64,000 nucleotides of DNA from Clavelina lepadiformis (lineage: Eukaryota > Chordata > Ascidiacea > Aplousobranchia > Clavelinidae). A program made the translations under genes and the position numbers. The DNA lies in NCBI RefSeq assembly GCF_947623445.1, contig NC_135242.1:23250001-23314000 (forward strand). The letters are read 5' to 3'. The notes below the pieces were generated by a model that was given only the letters and a program-made list of their open reading frames with translations, searched no databases and was not told the DNA's origin. Below are positions 46,162-62,281 of the stretch, piece by piece. Position 1 is the first letter of the stretch; each line of letters begins with the position of its first letter.

Positions 46162-49110
46162 ATGACTGTAAGTTGCTTTTTATTTGTCAGTGTTTCTTGT
46201 AACACATAGTTAAAGACTGTGTGCCCTATTGATGCAACATTAAATATATATGTCATGTATCTTGCAATGCATATAATATATAAATTGATACCTAGATTAG
46301 CGTATGTTTATGACTACATTATACCTAATGTGCAATATGGGGCAACAGATGTAGGATTTACGCATACATTTATATATTGTGTAGTTGCGTACTTAAATTT
46401 TTATCTCACGCCCAGGAAAAGCAACTGGACTGTGCCCTGGACCTCATGAGGAGACTTCCACCACAGCAAGTTGAGAAGAATCTGTCGGACTTGATCGATC
46501 TCGTTCCCGATCTTTGCGAGGAGCTTCTTGCATCCGTTGATCAGCCTCTTCGAGTTCTTCGAGACAAACAGACCGGCAAGGATTATCTTTTATGTGATTA
46601 CAACAGAGATGGTGACTCATACAGGTGTGTACGTGGATATAAGCATGTCATACTTAACAATACAAAATACTGATGCAATGCAGCAATATTTCCAGATAAT
46701 AATGTCGGTAATATGTTTGGTGGTGAATTGAGTTCTGTTATTGCATCTACCTGTTCATGCTTTGACTTTTTAGTATCTGTTTACTGTTTTTGTTCAACTG
46801 AGAAATCTTTAGTTTATATATTACTTGATATCATTTCTTTATAGGTCATTGTCAATGCTTTACATTGTTATTGTTAGAACTTTTGGTTTTGTTTATATCA
46901 ATAGATGTTCTATATATTATACTTTTTACATGACAATATTTGTCATTAAAAGTTGTGCATGAAATTGTTCAAGGTCACCATGGAGTAATACGTACGACCC
47001 CGCTATTGCTGATGGGGCAAAGCCTTCCGATAAACTTCGTGACCTTGAAGTAACCGCAAATTCTGCCTTTGACTCATATCGTGAAATGTATGTATAATTT
47101 CCTTGTATTTTACTTTAAGTTGTGATGTTAGCTCGATTGCAAAGTTAATCAGTCAATCAGAAGCTGGTGTGAGCTTTGCTTTGTGATAGATGATATGGTA
47201 ATTTTAATGCGCTTTATTTAAATGACATACTGTACGTACTTTATTTACATACTGTAATGTTGTAATTTAATACTTCTGTGCCATGCATACAACTCGCTAA
47301 ACCTCACGCTGTTGTTGTTATTATGAATAAATGTCACGTAAACGCGTATTTACGTAACTTGGCTTACTCTATTCATAGCATAGTTATAATTTGTTAACTT
47401 CTTGTTTACACATTTAAGTTGTAAGTATAATCATAGAGCATAAGTTATCTTTTTATTATCTAGGTGTTTATCAGTGCATATATATATATATTATATAATG
47501 TGTAATGCAGTATTATGACCAGTGTATACATCAGAAAATTCCGATGATGACGTCATTGGTTTCTTTAACTGATATATCGCCTCTATATTTTTATCATCTT
47601 TCGCTTTATCCAGCATGTATTTCATGTATAAAATATATAAGAATAGTCTTAATACCTTTCCAGGTACTATGAAGGCGGAATATCATCGGTGTATATGTGG
47701 GATTTGGATCACGGGTTTGCTGGAGCCATCCTTATCAAGAAAGCAGGCGATGCCTCCACGAAGATCAAAGGATGTTGGGATTCTATCCATGTTATTGAAG
47801 TACAAGTACGTTTTTTTTCTACTAAGATGTCCTGAATATATTCAAAGTCTAAAGACTAAGCCTGCGTTGGAATGAAAAGAAACATAGGAACAACAATAAA
47901 TAGAATTGCAGTGATGGTTTGTTAACTCAAACGTTTGTGCAACTTATTTATTTTAACTGATTCTCTACAAAACTGCTTACGTAATAGCATCAATTTTATC
48001 AACTTTGGATAGCTTAAATTTTTGATACTGTTCACTCAAAGTAAATGGTAACCAAATTGTTCTCTGTACAATTAATTTGTGCATAAAGTCTGTCATAAGC
48101 AATTAAGCATATTGTGAATTGTCCCTTTTTCTAAAATATTGCATCCAAATGCAGGAAAAAACTGGTGGAAGAAATGCTCATTATAAACTGACTTCAACCG
48201 TGATGTTGTGGCTCCAAACCAACAAAGCAGCATCCGGGACAATGAATCTTGGTGGAAGCCTTACAAGACAGGTAGATATGGCGTTGTGTAGAAATTAGAT
48301 AAATATTATTGTTGTGTTATTATGCCAATGTGTAAGTAATAATTTTAATTGGTTTGGGTATGTCAGCGGTTTAAGTTAATAGTGAATAAAGTTAGTAATG
48401 TGCTTTTATTGGTTTTAAGTTAAAACAGAAACATTATGCTCTTAGACATCTTAAATCTGTTAAACCTAGTTGTCTTTAAACTTAGATTGTTATTTTCTTT
48501 CAGCTGGAGAAGGATTGCCCTTTAAATGAAGGCAATTCCCACATCTCGAATATCGGCCGCATGGTCGAGGAAATGGAAAACAAAATGAGACACACTTTAA
48601 ATGAGATTTATTTTGGAAAGACAAGGGACATTGTCAACGACCTTCGGTGAGAAAATTTCCTTTGATGATGTGAAGCGCGTGGTTGTTAATAGGCTATAGG
48701 GTATCTCACTTTAACTTTCTATTTATTATTATTCAGTCTTTTCATTTTTACTGTCTTCTCTTCTAACTCCAACTTTCCTTTGCATTCCTTGCATATTTTC
48801 CCTTTTTCTTCCTTTCAGTTATCGCTGTCCGGAAGATGAGTCGTTTCAAATGATGAGTCAGAAAGCTCTGCATGACGTACTGAGTCATGACTTTTCTACT
48901 CATCCTCACAAGAAAAATTTCAAAAATTTCTCTGCTTGACTTCATTCTCTTACCTTAGCTTGTCAGTATTCTATTAACTGTTGTCTCATGCGTTAGTCGA
49001 TGTACTAATTAATTTTTCTTTCATCCAGATCCATTGTTCCCCTTTCTGAGGTCAATAAACAACGAAACGTCGCTAATGAACTGAAAGCAAAATTGGAAAG
49101 CAAAAATTAG
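46162..49110 (+). CDS. CAPZB: F-actin-capping protein subunit beta
   Basis: This is the beta subunit of the CapZ heterodimer that caps actin barbed ends. Exons are 46162-46167 (ATG ACT only), 46416-46624, 46974-47087, 47664-47805, 48155-48271, 48504-48646 and a last exon at 49029-49110, for a total of 270 residues. All junctions keep phase. Diagnostic blocks are [79 protein letters not shown] and [16 protein letters not shown]. The tail [13 protein letters not shown]...LESKN corresponds to the actin-binding tentacle. The two-codon first exon agrees with the tiny first coding exon of vertebrate CAPZB. An alternative last exon lies just upstream at 48819-48939. Confidence 0.97.
48819..48939 (+). 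CDS. CAPZB: CAPZB alternative last exon
   Basis: A strong acceptor (pyrimidine tract ending CCTTTCAG) precedes a 121-nt open segment that continues the split Arg codon of the 48646 donor in phase. It encodes [20 protein letters not shown] and [19 protein letters not shown], then TGA. Using it would give a 283-residue isoform with a different C-terminal tentacle. [15 protein letters not shown] vaguely resembles the vertebrate beta1 tail (F..xSKQ.AL...L). This is a prediction from splice sites and phase only. Confidence 0.5.
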
Positions 49111-51092
49111 CCACCTTCATCCTCATGTAGATCAATCATTTTCGGATTTCAGCTCATGCATTCTAATATCGTGGCTTTGATCTCTTTGTGGTTTAATTAC
49201 ATTAGCAAGTCCCATCACTTCACTGATTGATTATGGTGCAAAGCGATTGTATAAACCATACTTCTTTTCCTGTGTTGAGAATTACATATTTCATACAAGT
49301 ACTACGAATTTATCAGCGATTGAAATTCTTGACGTATACAATATATAATTATATATATATATATCCTTAATTAAGAAACCTTGTCCTTTGCTGTTGAAGC
49401 TACGCACAAGTGATGGTCACATAATACTTATAATGTACCTGCCCACCACTTGTGGTTATTAGAGTGTTAAAAACGCTGTATAGTTTCTTGTGATCCCCAC
49501 CCTGTTCCACTCGCTCATTTTAGGAGTGCTCGCTTTTCAAATAATCGTCTGGCTTCCGTAAATTATTCTCATTTGTCGCGGGTCGCAGTAGGTTACCACT
49601 TCCTGCATTTATTATCAGCCTAAATTTGCACTTGGTTGCGGTAGAATAATTTCATATACGGAAAATTTCTATTTATTTAGCTCTGTCGGGCGTATGTATG
49701 AATTGTCAGAAATCGGTCAACTTTTGTGCAGTTACAGCGCGATGTTTATGATTATATGGACTTGTGCTACTATTTCATTCAAATAAAGTCTTTTGTAACC
49801 AGACTGTGACATTTAACAATGAAGCCTCGTGAATTAAATCCGAGCTAGTTGTCATGCAGCGGTTGTTTCCGTAAGCGGCATACAAATGAAGGAAACGAGG
49901 AGAACAACGTAATGGAATCATACTGTGATAAGGGTTGGGTAAATATGACTGCGTTTTGCATCTAACATCGAAGTTTTACGAAACTTTCACCGAAGTTTTT
50001 TTGTGTGAACTAAAATTAATCAATTGTCTCCTTTAAACCTAAACAACACCCAGGTTAAGAATTTTTCAGCCAAGGGTAAGAGTAGGAAAATCAAAAATAA
50101 AGTTAACCTTCAGAGTGCCGCAGTAGCCTATATCTTGTTTCATATTTTACTATATACTGGATTAATACGATTCTGCCACCATCAACAGTGTAGGTAAGAA
50201 CAACTTTGAAAAAAACTGCAAATTACTTGTTAAGATCTGTTGCACATTGACGCAAGCAAGGAAAAGTTTGGAACTGAAGATATTGACACTTTACATGCAG
50301 AGTAACAGAACTGAAACTTTTATGAGATGTATCAAGTAGGCCTACACTCACAAAATCTTCCCCGTAAAAAATTTCTTCCTACGCCGACGCTACCACAGGT
50401 TAGGTTAAGGAAACATCAACCACAGCAAAGAGTTGTGAAAGATTTTCAGACATTACTTTAATTATACAGTATCATGAAGTAACAGCCTGAAAAAAACTTT
50501 TACATTTCAGTTCCGTAGTTTCTACTTTTTTAGAAGCCTATGGAAAACTCAATAGAATATACTTGCAACTTTTCGTTATAAGGTTTGCTTGTTAAATCCT
50601 TAAATAAATATATAAACGGACTTAAAATAGTATTAAGTGTCTTTGAAGGTAACTGACGGATATAAGCGTTTAGTGTCGATTTAGCTTAGGGTTTTTACTT
50701 TGTTTTGTAAAGAAAAAAATTGTACAGTTTTCCAACCCAACTAAGGGAAAGTACCTTACACTAGTGTGGTGGTGTGGTACTTTTGTGCTTCAATTTCCTT
50801 TCCTCTATTAATTGTGAAAACCTTTGATAGCAGACGGCTTTTGTCACCGAAAAATGCAGCTTTGAGTTCTCAGAAGTTTATTTTGTTGCGAAACCGTTTA
50901 CGCAATTTATAATGTTGCTGTAAATTGTAAATCACAATTAGCCTACCCAGTTTAAATGTCATTGGTTTATTGATATTTATTCTATTGATTTACCTACTAG
51001 GCCTATTGAATGTGTTGTGTTTGACATTCTTACTGTCACTTTAATAGACCTACTTCTGATTACCGTAGACTAAACTCTAGCTTCCAATCATC
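49111..51092. other. CAPZB 3' UTR and spacer before SUMF1
   Basis: The CAPZB 3' UTR probably runs to the AATAAA at 49782. A short (TA)n run lies at about 49346-49364. No other gene is supported in the following 1.3 kb. Confidence 0.55.
49782..49787 (+). terminator. Probable CAPZB poly(A) signal
   Basis: CAAATAAAGTC is followed by a T/G-rich stretch (TTTTGTAACC...GTGAC), a good match to a cleavage and polyadenylation region about 0.67 kb after the stop. Confidence 0.65.
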
Positions 51093-53677
51093 ATGCACCC
51101 GAATGATTTGAGAACATTGTTATTCCTCCTAATGGTATCTTGCTTTTGTCTTATCAGTGGAAAAGGTGACCTGTCATTATATTCATAATATATATATAAA
51201 AATTATTATTCTTGAATTTTTGGCTATAAATCGATCATTTTCTCATTTCATTGTAACTATAAGAATAGTTAATAGCACGTATGTTGCATATAATGTAACC
51301 TATTGGGTTTAGTGTACAAGTGCACAACCAGATGACGACACAATTTGAGTGACCGAGGTCTGGTAAACAAAAGCATCCTGTGATTGTGCACTCATATACT
51401 GTAACTAGATTCACCTATTGTATGCGGTAAGACTTTTTATGATGTTAATTTCTTTTCCAGGTGAGGAGCAGCCTGAATTTTCAGATGACGCATTCGTAGA
51501 AATCGAAGAAGATTCTCCGAAAAAACCTTCTACTGGGAGGTCACAACTTAAGACTTCACAATACACATTTGATGACGTCATAATGAAGGTAAAAAAGATG
51601 AGGAGATACAACCAAATGAACTTTATTCCAGGCGGGGTCTTCACAATGGGTACTGATGACATCATCACCAAAGATGGGGAAGCCCCTGCAAGAAAGTACA
51701 GCATTACATTATAATCAATTTTTTGTTGTTATCGAATGTCTACCCATGGCACTGAAATTATCGATGAAAAATTACATGGCAAAAGCTTTTCTTTTTTTAC
51801 AGAGTCACCGTGGATGGATTTTACATGGACATCTATGAAGCAAGCAATGTTGAATTTGCTCATTTTGTGAAAGAGACTGGCTATGTTACTGAGGCAGAGA
51901 AGTTCAAGAATTCATTTGTTCTAGAGATGTTAATCAGCAAGGAAGTTTTATCCAGAATCACACAGGCGGTTGCCGCATCCCCGTGGTGGTTGCCAGTGGA
52001 TGGAGCGGATTGGCTTCATCCTGAAGGTCCAGACACAAACATTTTGAAAAGGTGAGCTGCATTTTTTTAGTCTATTTGAAAATAAAACAAAATTACTTAA
52101 AGTTAGCTTTAAACAAAATGGTAAAAAGAATCAGAAATTTATGGAGTGTCAAAAAATTAACCATGATACACTGAAAATGATTGGACGAGCTAAAATAAAG
52201 TATTCATTGTTAGTAATTGGATGGTGCGTGAACACCACTTCTTGCAATTCTCAATATAATGGTACCATATATTTTATATATATATGTTTAATATATTGTT
52301 ATTCTTTATCATTTCTTCCTCTTTTGACATAAACAAATAATTTCATTTTCCACCACATACAGACTTGACCATCCTGTACTTCATGTTTCGTGGAACGATG
52401 CCACTGAGTTTTGTAGGTGGGCCGGCAAGCGTCTGCCCACAGAAGCGGAATGGGAGAGGGCAGCAAGAGGGGGGTTGGAAAACCGACTGTATCCTTGGGG
52501 AAACAAATTTCTTCCGAAAGGGAAACACATGTAGGCCAACTTTTATTTTCTATGATGATTTTCAATTTATTTTGGGTATTATCTTTTATCCATAACCACA
52601 TCATTGCCTTTGTTTTGATAATATTGCACGATAACTATTTGAGAGAGACATAGAGTAATTAGTGTATTTAAAGCAAAGTCACCAAACTACTGGCTGGATC
52701 TGGCGAGATTATTTTGCCTTGATATAAAGAATGTCTATAATGTAAATTTTAGGTTAAACATCTGGCAGGGGGAATTCCCCAAAGAAAACACAGCAGAGGA
52801 CGGTTATGTTGCTACAGCCCCAGTTGACTCTTTCCCACCAAACAAATACAGACTTTACAATACTGCAGGGAATGTATGGGAATGGGTACAGGACTGGTAT
52901 TCCACTTTTCACACTCCTGACCCGGTCGCAAATCCAGTATGTTTGCATATGATTCAACATGATCATTTTAGCATGATTTAAGCCTTACTGGTTTTACTCT
53001 TTGACTTTTTTGATTATATATCAAATTCGTTCAAGTTGTTAATGTTGTTAAACTTGATATATAACATTCTGTCTTTCTTCAAATTCTGTAGAAGAGTTTG
53101 CTTCCTATGTTTGCGACATTTTTATTATGTTACAGCCTGGACCTGAGGAAGGGAAAGTGAAAGTAAAAAAAGGAGGTTCATATATGTGCCATAAGGTGAA
53201 TATCTTGTGTCATGGAAACCCTTATCACACGATTTTTACTTAAAAGTTATAGCAGAAATCTGATTAACACACAAGTGAGCTAAGACAAAGAAAAATATAT
53301 CGTCTACCTCTAGCGGATGTTTCAATTGATACTAAATGTATGATCCTTATCGTGAAAACATATTTTAATAACATAGCATTTGCATTTGGTTGCAGTACCA
53401 GCCAAAAGCCCTGCTTCAAAAAATGTTTTCTATGTCTTTTCTTTGCTGTCCTGATCTTGCTGTATGTGAGGGAAAACTCCCAACATTTTACAATTTATAG
53501 TAGGCCTAATAATCACTTGTGTTTTTACTTATGTAGGACTTTTGTTATCGTTATCGCTGTGCTGCAAGAGGCGAAAACACACCAGATAGCTCCGCATCCA
53601 ATCTTGGTTTTCGATGTGCTACCTCCAAGCTTCCAGATTATTTAATTAGTGATGACACGAGTCACACAGAGTTATAG
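51093..53677 (+). CDS. SUMF1: Formylglycine-generating enzyme (sulfatase-modifying factor 1)
   Basis: The enzyme oxidises the sulfatase active-site Cys to formylglycine in the ER. Seven exons (51093-51165, 51461-51695, 51803-52051, 52363-52530, 52753-52936, 53136-53195, 53537-53677) give 369 residues. A signal peptide ([17 protein letters not shown]) is followed by [52 protein letters not shown] and [15 protein letters not shown]. The catalytic block [20 protein letters not shown] retains both copper-binding cysteines (human Cys336 and Cys341), which marks it as SUMF1 rather than the inactive SUMF2. The tail is extended beyond FRCATSKLP and ends SHTEL. There is no cysteine between the signal peptide and the core, unlike the human N-terminus. 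Confidence 0.96.
51305..51405 (+). repeat. Short palindromic element, copy 3
   Basis: GGGTTTAGTGTACAAGTGCA and CAACCAGATGACGACACAA open the element, and TGTGATTGTGCACTCATATA closes it. It lies in SUMF1 intron 1. The interior TGACG site is mutated from TGACGTCA. It belongs to the same family as the copies at 41014, 44518 and 56894. Confidence 0.7.
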
Positions 53678-55204
53678 ACACCGTTATCTCGTTGCACGAC
53701 TTGGGCTTAGCTGCACTTGGACTAGGTTTGCAAAACGGCATGAAATGGTAAAGCTTATGACATTTGACTTTTAGTAAAACCAGGTATTGGTACAACCAGC
53801 CTTCTTACTTTCTTTACGAACTTTATGACGGTAAAAAGTTTTTTGTTTCATAATCTATGGCAAGAGATTAAAAGAATATTACAAGAAGTAATGCCGATTG
53901 GACATTACTTGTCAGAACTTAAACAATTTTTTAAGTTTTAGTTGGCTTATGGTTGTAGTTGGCATACAGTTTAAAGACTTATTTTTCAAATCAATTGAAT
54001 GACAACGTTGGTGAAGTTGTTTTTTCACCATGTAGCATTCTTTTACTATTACACATATCTTTCATAAGTCGCTTGTTGTTATTGCCGCTTCCCTAGGTGA
54101 CGTTTTGTGAATTTTTTAAGCAATCTTAGCAAAGTATACTGCTGTGTGTATGCTGTGTAGCTTCAACCTTTGGATGATGGAGATTATTTTCAAGTAATAT
54201 GTAGCAGAAATTTTGATAAACATCCGAAATTTTCCAAATTTAATTCAAGCTTTTGTTTTATAATTTGTTTATTTTATTATGCATTCTGTCATTGATGCTG
54301 TTGATTGTGCAAGTTAATTTTTCTCATTGTAAAATTTTCTGGAAACGATTTTATTTTATTTGTACCAACGTGTGAATTCGATAATGATATTTTACATTCA
54401 TTGTATGTCAGACACACTTTTACTTAAGAAAAATTATTTTGATAATTGCTCTCAGTAATAAATTAACAAGTTTAAATCTGATAACTGATATGGAAAGATG
54501 GAAAATCACACAAACTACTTAATAGCATTTGTCATAATTTCGTACATGCTTGTGAACATTTATGCAAAAGTTTTTCACAGCCATACGAAAAGTGCAATAT
54601 TAATATAAAATATATTCTCTTGAGCAGAATGCATTATGGTATGTCAATGTACTGTGTGCTTGTCGATTGCTTAATTATATCGAGTTGAGTTTGTTCGATC
54701 AAGCCTTTGTCATTTGTGTCGCTTTAATTTTATCATCACCATTTAACTGCAATTGAATTTCAATGCAGATGCCAATTATATTGCATTTATTCATGAGCTT
54801 TTAAATTTCGTTTATTAACTTTTGGATTGAGGCTTAATCCAGGATTGGATGTAGGCAGAATTAGGGTTAAATTAGGATTAGTAAAATTTGCGTTATTATT
54901 TTCAAAAATTGTGTAACTCCAAATCAAGAAAATCATTTTGGTTGTGTAATTTATTGATGTCATGCCAAATCTGGACCTTTTTAAGTAAAAATTGCATAAC
55001 ATAATTCAGCGTATATTTCCCACTTGAGAAATGCTGTAAATTGAATAATAGATTGCCTTCCTGTCGAAATTGATTTTTAGGTTATAATTTAAACCGAAAC
55101 AAGTAAGGCAGCGGCTACCGGTATATAATATAATGTGTAAGGAGAGGCTACGATTTTGATTATTGGTTATTCAGTTAGTGATGTAGATGGAGATGTCAAA
55201 AAGC
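53678..55204. other. SUMF1 3' UTR and spacer
   Basis: The region is AT-rich with no supportable gene. The first good AATAAA after SUMF1 is at 54457. Confidence 0.5.
54457..54462 (+). terminator. Possible SUMF1 poly(A) signal
   Basis: CAGTAATAAATTAAC lies about 0.78 kb after the stop. It is canonical, but without a clear GT-rich element. Confidence 0.4.
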
Positions 55205-55628
55205 TTCATTCACTCATTTTATTTTTCATCTTCAATGTGGGGAACGAAAAAATTGTGCAGACGCAGGTGGTCGCAAACATATTAGTAGTTATCGACAATA
55301 ATTTCCACAAATTAGACCGGAAAAATGTGACAAGGCCTCGAGGGCAAAAACATGCATTACGGACCAATCAGAGAATGTAAAAAAGATATTAGCGTCCGCA
55401 CGGCTACCAACCCCAAATTATAAACACATTATTAAAACATAATTTAACACAAAAACACGTAATTAAACACATTTAATGTAGAAACAAAAGTTACGCTGAT
55501 AGTTTGGTAGGACATAAGCGTTGCGTCACCTTCAAGATGGAACCGACCTATGTGTCTGGATGGAAGAAGAAAAATCCCACTAAAATGAGCTCCATCCATG
55601 GGAATAGTTTCCCGTTCAAGTGGCCTGT
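55205..55628 (-). repeat. Dispersed repeat, copy B
   Basis: This is the second copy of the repeat at 26470-26865, in the same orientation. It differs by substitutions and an indel of about 35 bases in the AT-rich middle. Shared blocks include GACGCAGGTGGTCGCAAACA and GTGACAAGGCCTCGAGGG. The minus strand keeps the frame MDGAHFSGIFLLPSRHIGRF, and the tail reads AAAATGAGTGAATG. Confidence 0.75.
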
Positions 55629-56570
55629 TTACGCTTTTTTCCAACCAGATGATGCCCTTATATATAAGGTGTCTATGATTATATCCATCCACGCATGGTG
55701 GTTTTTGCGGCAATATTGATTGTTTTGCTTTTTGGCAATTCTGCAACTGTAGTCTCGGAATTGTCTCTCAGTTAAATGGAGTTGGGCACTACTGGGTAAA
55801 GTTGGCCTATACTTTGATACTGCTAACGTGCTATGTATATGATTGGGTAAATGACGCTATCACTGTATTTGCAGTTGCTGAAAGCATTGTTTACAAGATA
55901 GCCATATAGCTTTACTGCGGAAATTAGATTTTGTTTTGTATAGACTACACTTAGGCCAGATTACGTTGTCATTATCAGGCTAACTTCCTGTATTTACGAT
56001 TCCCTTGGAATTGCACCCATCTGACATTGACATACATACTCACACGATAAATCAGCTTTATACCAGACTGCAGAGTTTAGCTTCCATTAGCTTTGTGAGT
56101 GCATTGGTGCACTTTAGGTGCATAACTTTGTAGTTAGGCTATTGACTTGGAAAAAACTTTAGTGCTTTGTTCATTTATTAGTGTTCAATTGCGCACCATA
56201 GCCTACTTGCGTCCGAGTATTTCTGTGCACCAGCACTTGTCATTTTTTGAATGTTGTTTGGCGCACGCAAGATTTTGCTGAAAACAGCCATGTTTCATAT
56301 ATTTTGCAATCTGGGCTTTATTGCATAACATTTACTAATTTAACAGTTAAGAAGAATTACCGTAGAGGAATGCAACAAATTTTGCCTGGCCATTGTTGCA
56401 TGTAAATATGTACTTCATACTTATGCAATACCATGGTTGCCATAAATTGCAGATTGTATAAAATTTCTTTCAATAAATACAGAAATGCATTTGCAGATTA
56501 GACCATTAAAAGCAATGATTTTATAGGTTCGACATGCATTGGTTAGGACTTGGAGAGGTACCGTAACAAT
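55629..56570. other. Spacer upstream of the zinc-ribbon ORF
   Basis: No gene is visible. An acceptor-like TTTTATAG at about 56526 precedes a short upstream ATG (56534) whose frame closes within 11 codons, ahead of the zinc-ribbon ATG. Confidence 0.45.
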
Positions 56571-56807
56571 ATGGTATCAAAGCTGAGAGTGATATCTGTG
56601 TTTTGTCGAAAATGTGGCACTTTATTACTAGAATATCGAAAAGGAGGCTCAGGCAGTTTACAAAAGTGTTACCAACACAAAATCAAGAAAGATTTAACCG
56701 AAACACAGGGTGTGTGCCCCAGCTGCAATACCATCTTTGGCCGGCCAATGATAATAAAGCAGCTTCCCGCCCTCAAAATAGTTGGAGGAAAGGTTTTCTG
56801 GAGATAA
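56571..56807 (+). CDS. Small zinc-ribbon protein, function unknown
   Basis: A 78-residue ORF begins MVSKLRVISVFCRKCGTLLL and has a second metal pair, VCPSCNTIFGRP, with a conserved-looking end LPALKIVGGKVFWR. Two CxxC pairs about 35 residues apart suggest a single structural zinc ribbon. I recall similar small proteins without an assigned role and cannot name the family. The ORF lies 249 bases upstream of the first clear RECQL exon. Its exon also has a GTAAGA donor at 56837, in the phase used by RECQL in another frame. It may therefore be a separate cistron of one transcript or a 5' exon shared with RECQL. Confidence 0.6.
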   Translation: MVSKLRVISVFCRKCGTLLLEYRKGGSGSLQKCYQHKIKKDLTETQGVCPSCNTIFGRPMIIKQLPALKIVGGKVFWR

Positions 56808-56893
56808 ATAACTCAGCATTGTCTAACGCAGAACATGGTAAGACCTAATCTGCTAATGTGCAATTCTTACTTTGGGTAAATTACTCTTTTTTT

Positions 56894-56997
56894 GGGGTCA
56901 TGTATACAAGTTCACATCCACAAAATGCCTTTGTATACTAGACCTCAGCTACTCAAATTGTAACGTCATGTGGTTGTGTATTTGTATACTAGACCCC
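56894..56997 (-). repeat. Short palindromic element, copy 4
   Basis: GGGGTCATGTATACAAGTTC and the right arm GTGTATTTGTATACTAGACC (ending CCC) are inverted. This is the most symmetric copy. It lies in the intron between the zinc-ribbon exon and the first clear RECQL exon. The centre carries TAACGTCA. Confidence 0.75.
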
Positions 56998-57055
56998 TTA
57001 CTTTTAACTAGGCAATTTTTTTTTTTTTACTAACAAAATTGATGTAAAACTGCAG

Positions 57056-61247
<4,192 letters not shown>

Positions 61248-62281
61248 AGCCTTCAGGGGTGTTTTATATCTAAAGCGTCGTTTTAGTCGTCATAATACAA
61301 TATGCAATTATTTGATAACTCACACGCAATAGTATCTTGCTTTCATTGGGTTTCTGAGGCGACGATTGTTTTTTAAATATTACCTGGACCATCTAGAACT
61401 TTCTTTTGTCGTCGAAATCACTTGTTTTTATCATTTCTACACATTTTCATTCTGCTACTTATCGAGTCGTTATGGTTATTGAGCTTGGATCGTTATGAAC
61501 TTTTCTAGTCTTGTTTTAGTCAGCACAATTTCTATTTCTGCGGAGATTTGTTTGTGTTATTTTCTGCTTTCTTCAAAAGTGTTCAAGTAAAGTTCCGTTG
61601 TTGTGTAACCTCTCTTCGTATCTTGCCCATGTATGTGACACTGCCAACATTTTTTGTGGTCATTTTGTGCTATTTTCTAACCGCTATCTTTTGCAATAAA
61701 ATCACCAACTTAACTCAGACTTAAGGCAAAATTGTTGAAAATAGGTTTAAAGTCCTGCTAATCGATAATCGCATACAATCGACTTGATTTGAGGTGAGGA
61801 CAATAGTAAACAGGGCCAACATACGTCTGTTCGTTCAAGCAACTGTCTGACAAAACACAAGCTAATCCCGTGAAGTGTTTTTGACTTCCGCTAGTTGGCG
61901 TTTAAGTTCACAAGTACGCATTTTGTACAATCAGGCACCTTTGTCATTCAAACACCTAAGCTGAGCTGGAAAATTTCCCTCGCAGGACCAATAAAAGTTG
62001 ATTGAGCAAATAATGGGAGGGTTCTGCCACAGTTGAAATTTCAAATAGGGGGGCGGGGTGTTTGTTCTATTCTTCTACTGCGTTATAACCAGGTGAGGTA
62101 ATCCTCATAACGTTGGTTTCACGGCTTTGTTCGTTTTTGGAACTTCGACTTGTTGCGTCACAAAACCATCAACAGAACAAAGCTTTATTGCTCATATTTC
62201 CCAGGTGGTTTTCATTTCACTGGAGTACCGAAGGTAGTCGCAATATTTCACACATTTAACTTTGTCACTCTTTGGAAAAAC
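61248..62281. other. RECQL 3' UTR and intergenic region
   Basis: The probable RECQL poly(A) signal is at 61695-61700. Nothing else is supported; a GC-rich patch (GGGGGGCGGGG) occurs at about 62048. Confidence 0.5.
61695..61700 (+). terminator. Probable RECQL poly(A) signal
   Basis: TTGCAATAAAATCACC lies about 0.45 kb after the RECQL stop. It is canonical and is the first strong hexamer downstream. Confidence 0.55.

Noticed and set aside
49346-49364. (TA)n run after CAPZB
   Set aside because: It is a short simple repeat, common in AT-rich DNA and without further structure.
51093-53677. SUMF2 as the identity of the formylglycine-enzyme gene
   Set aside because: Both catalytic cysteines in MCHKDFC are present; SUMF2 lacks this active site.
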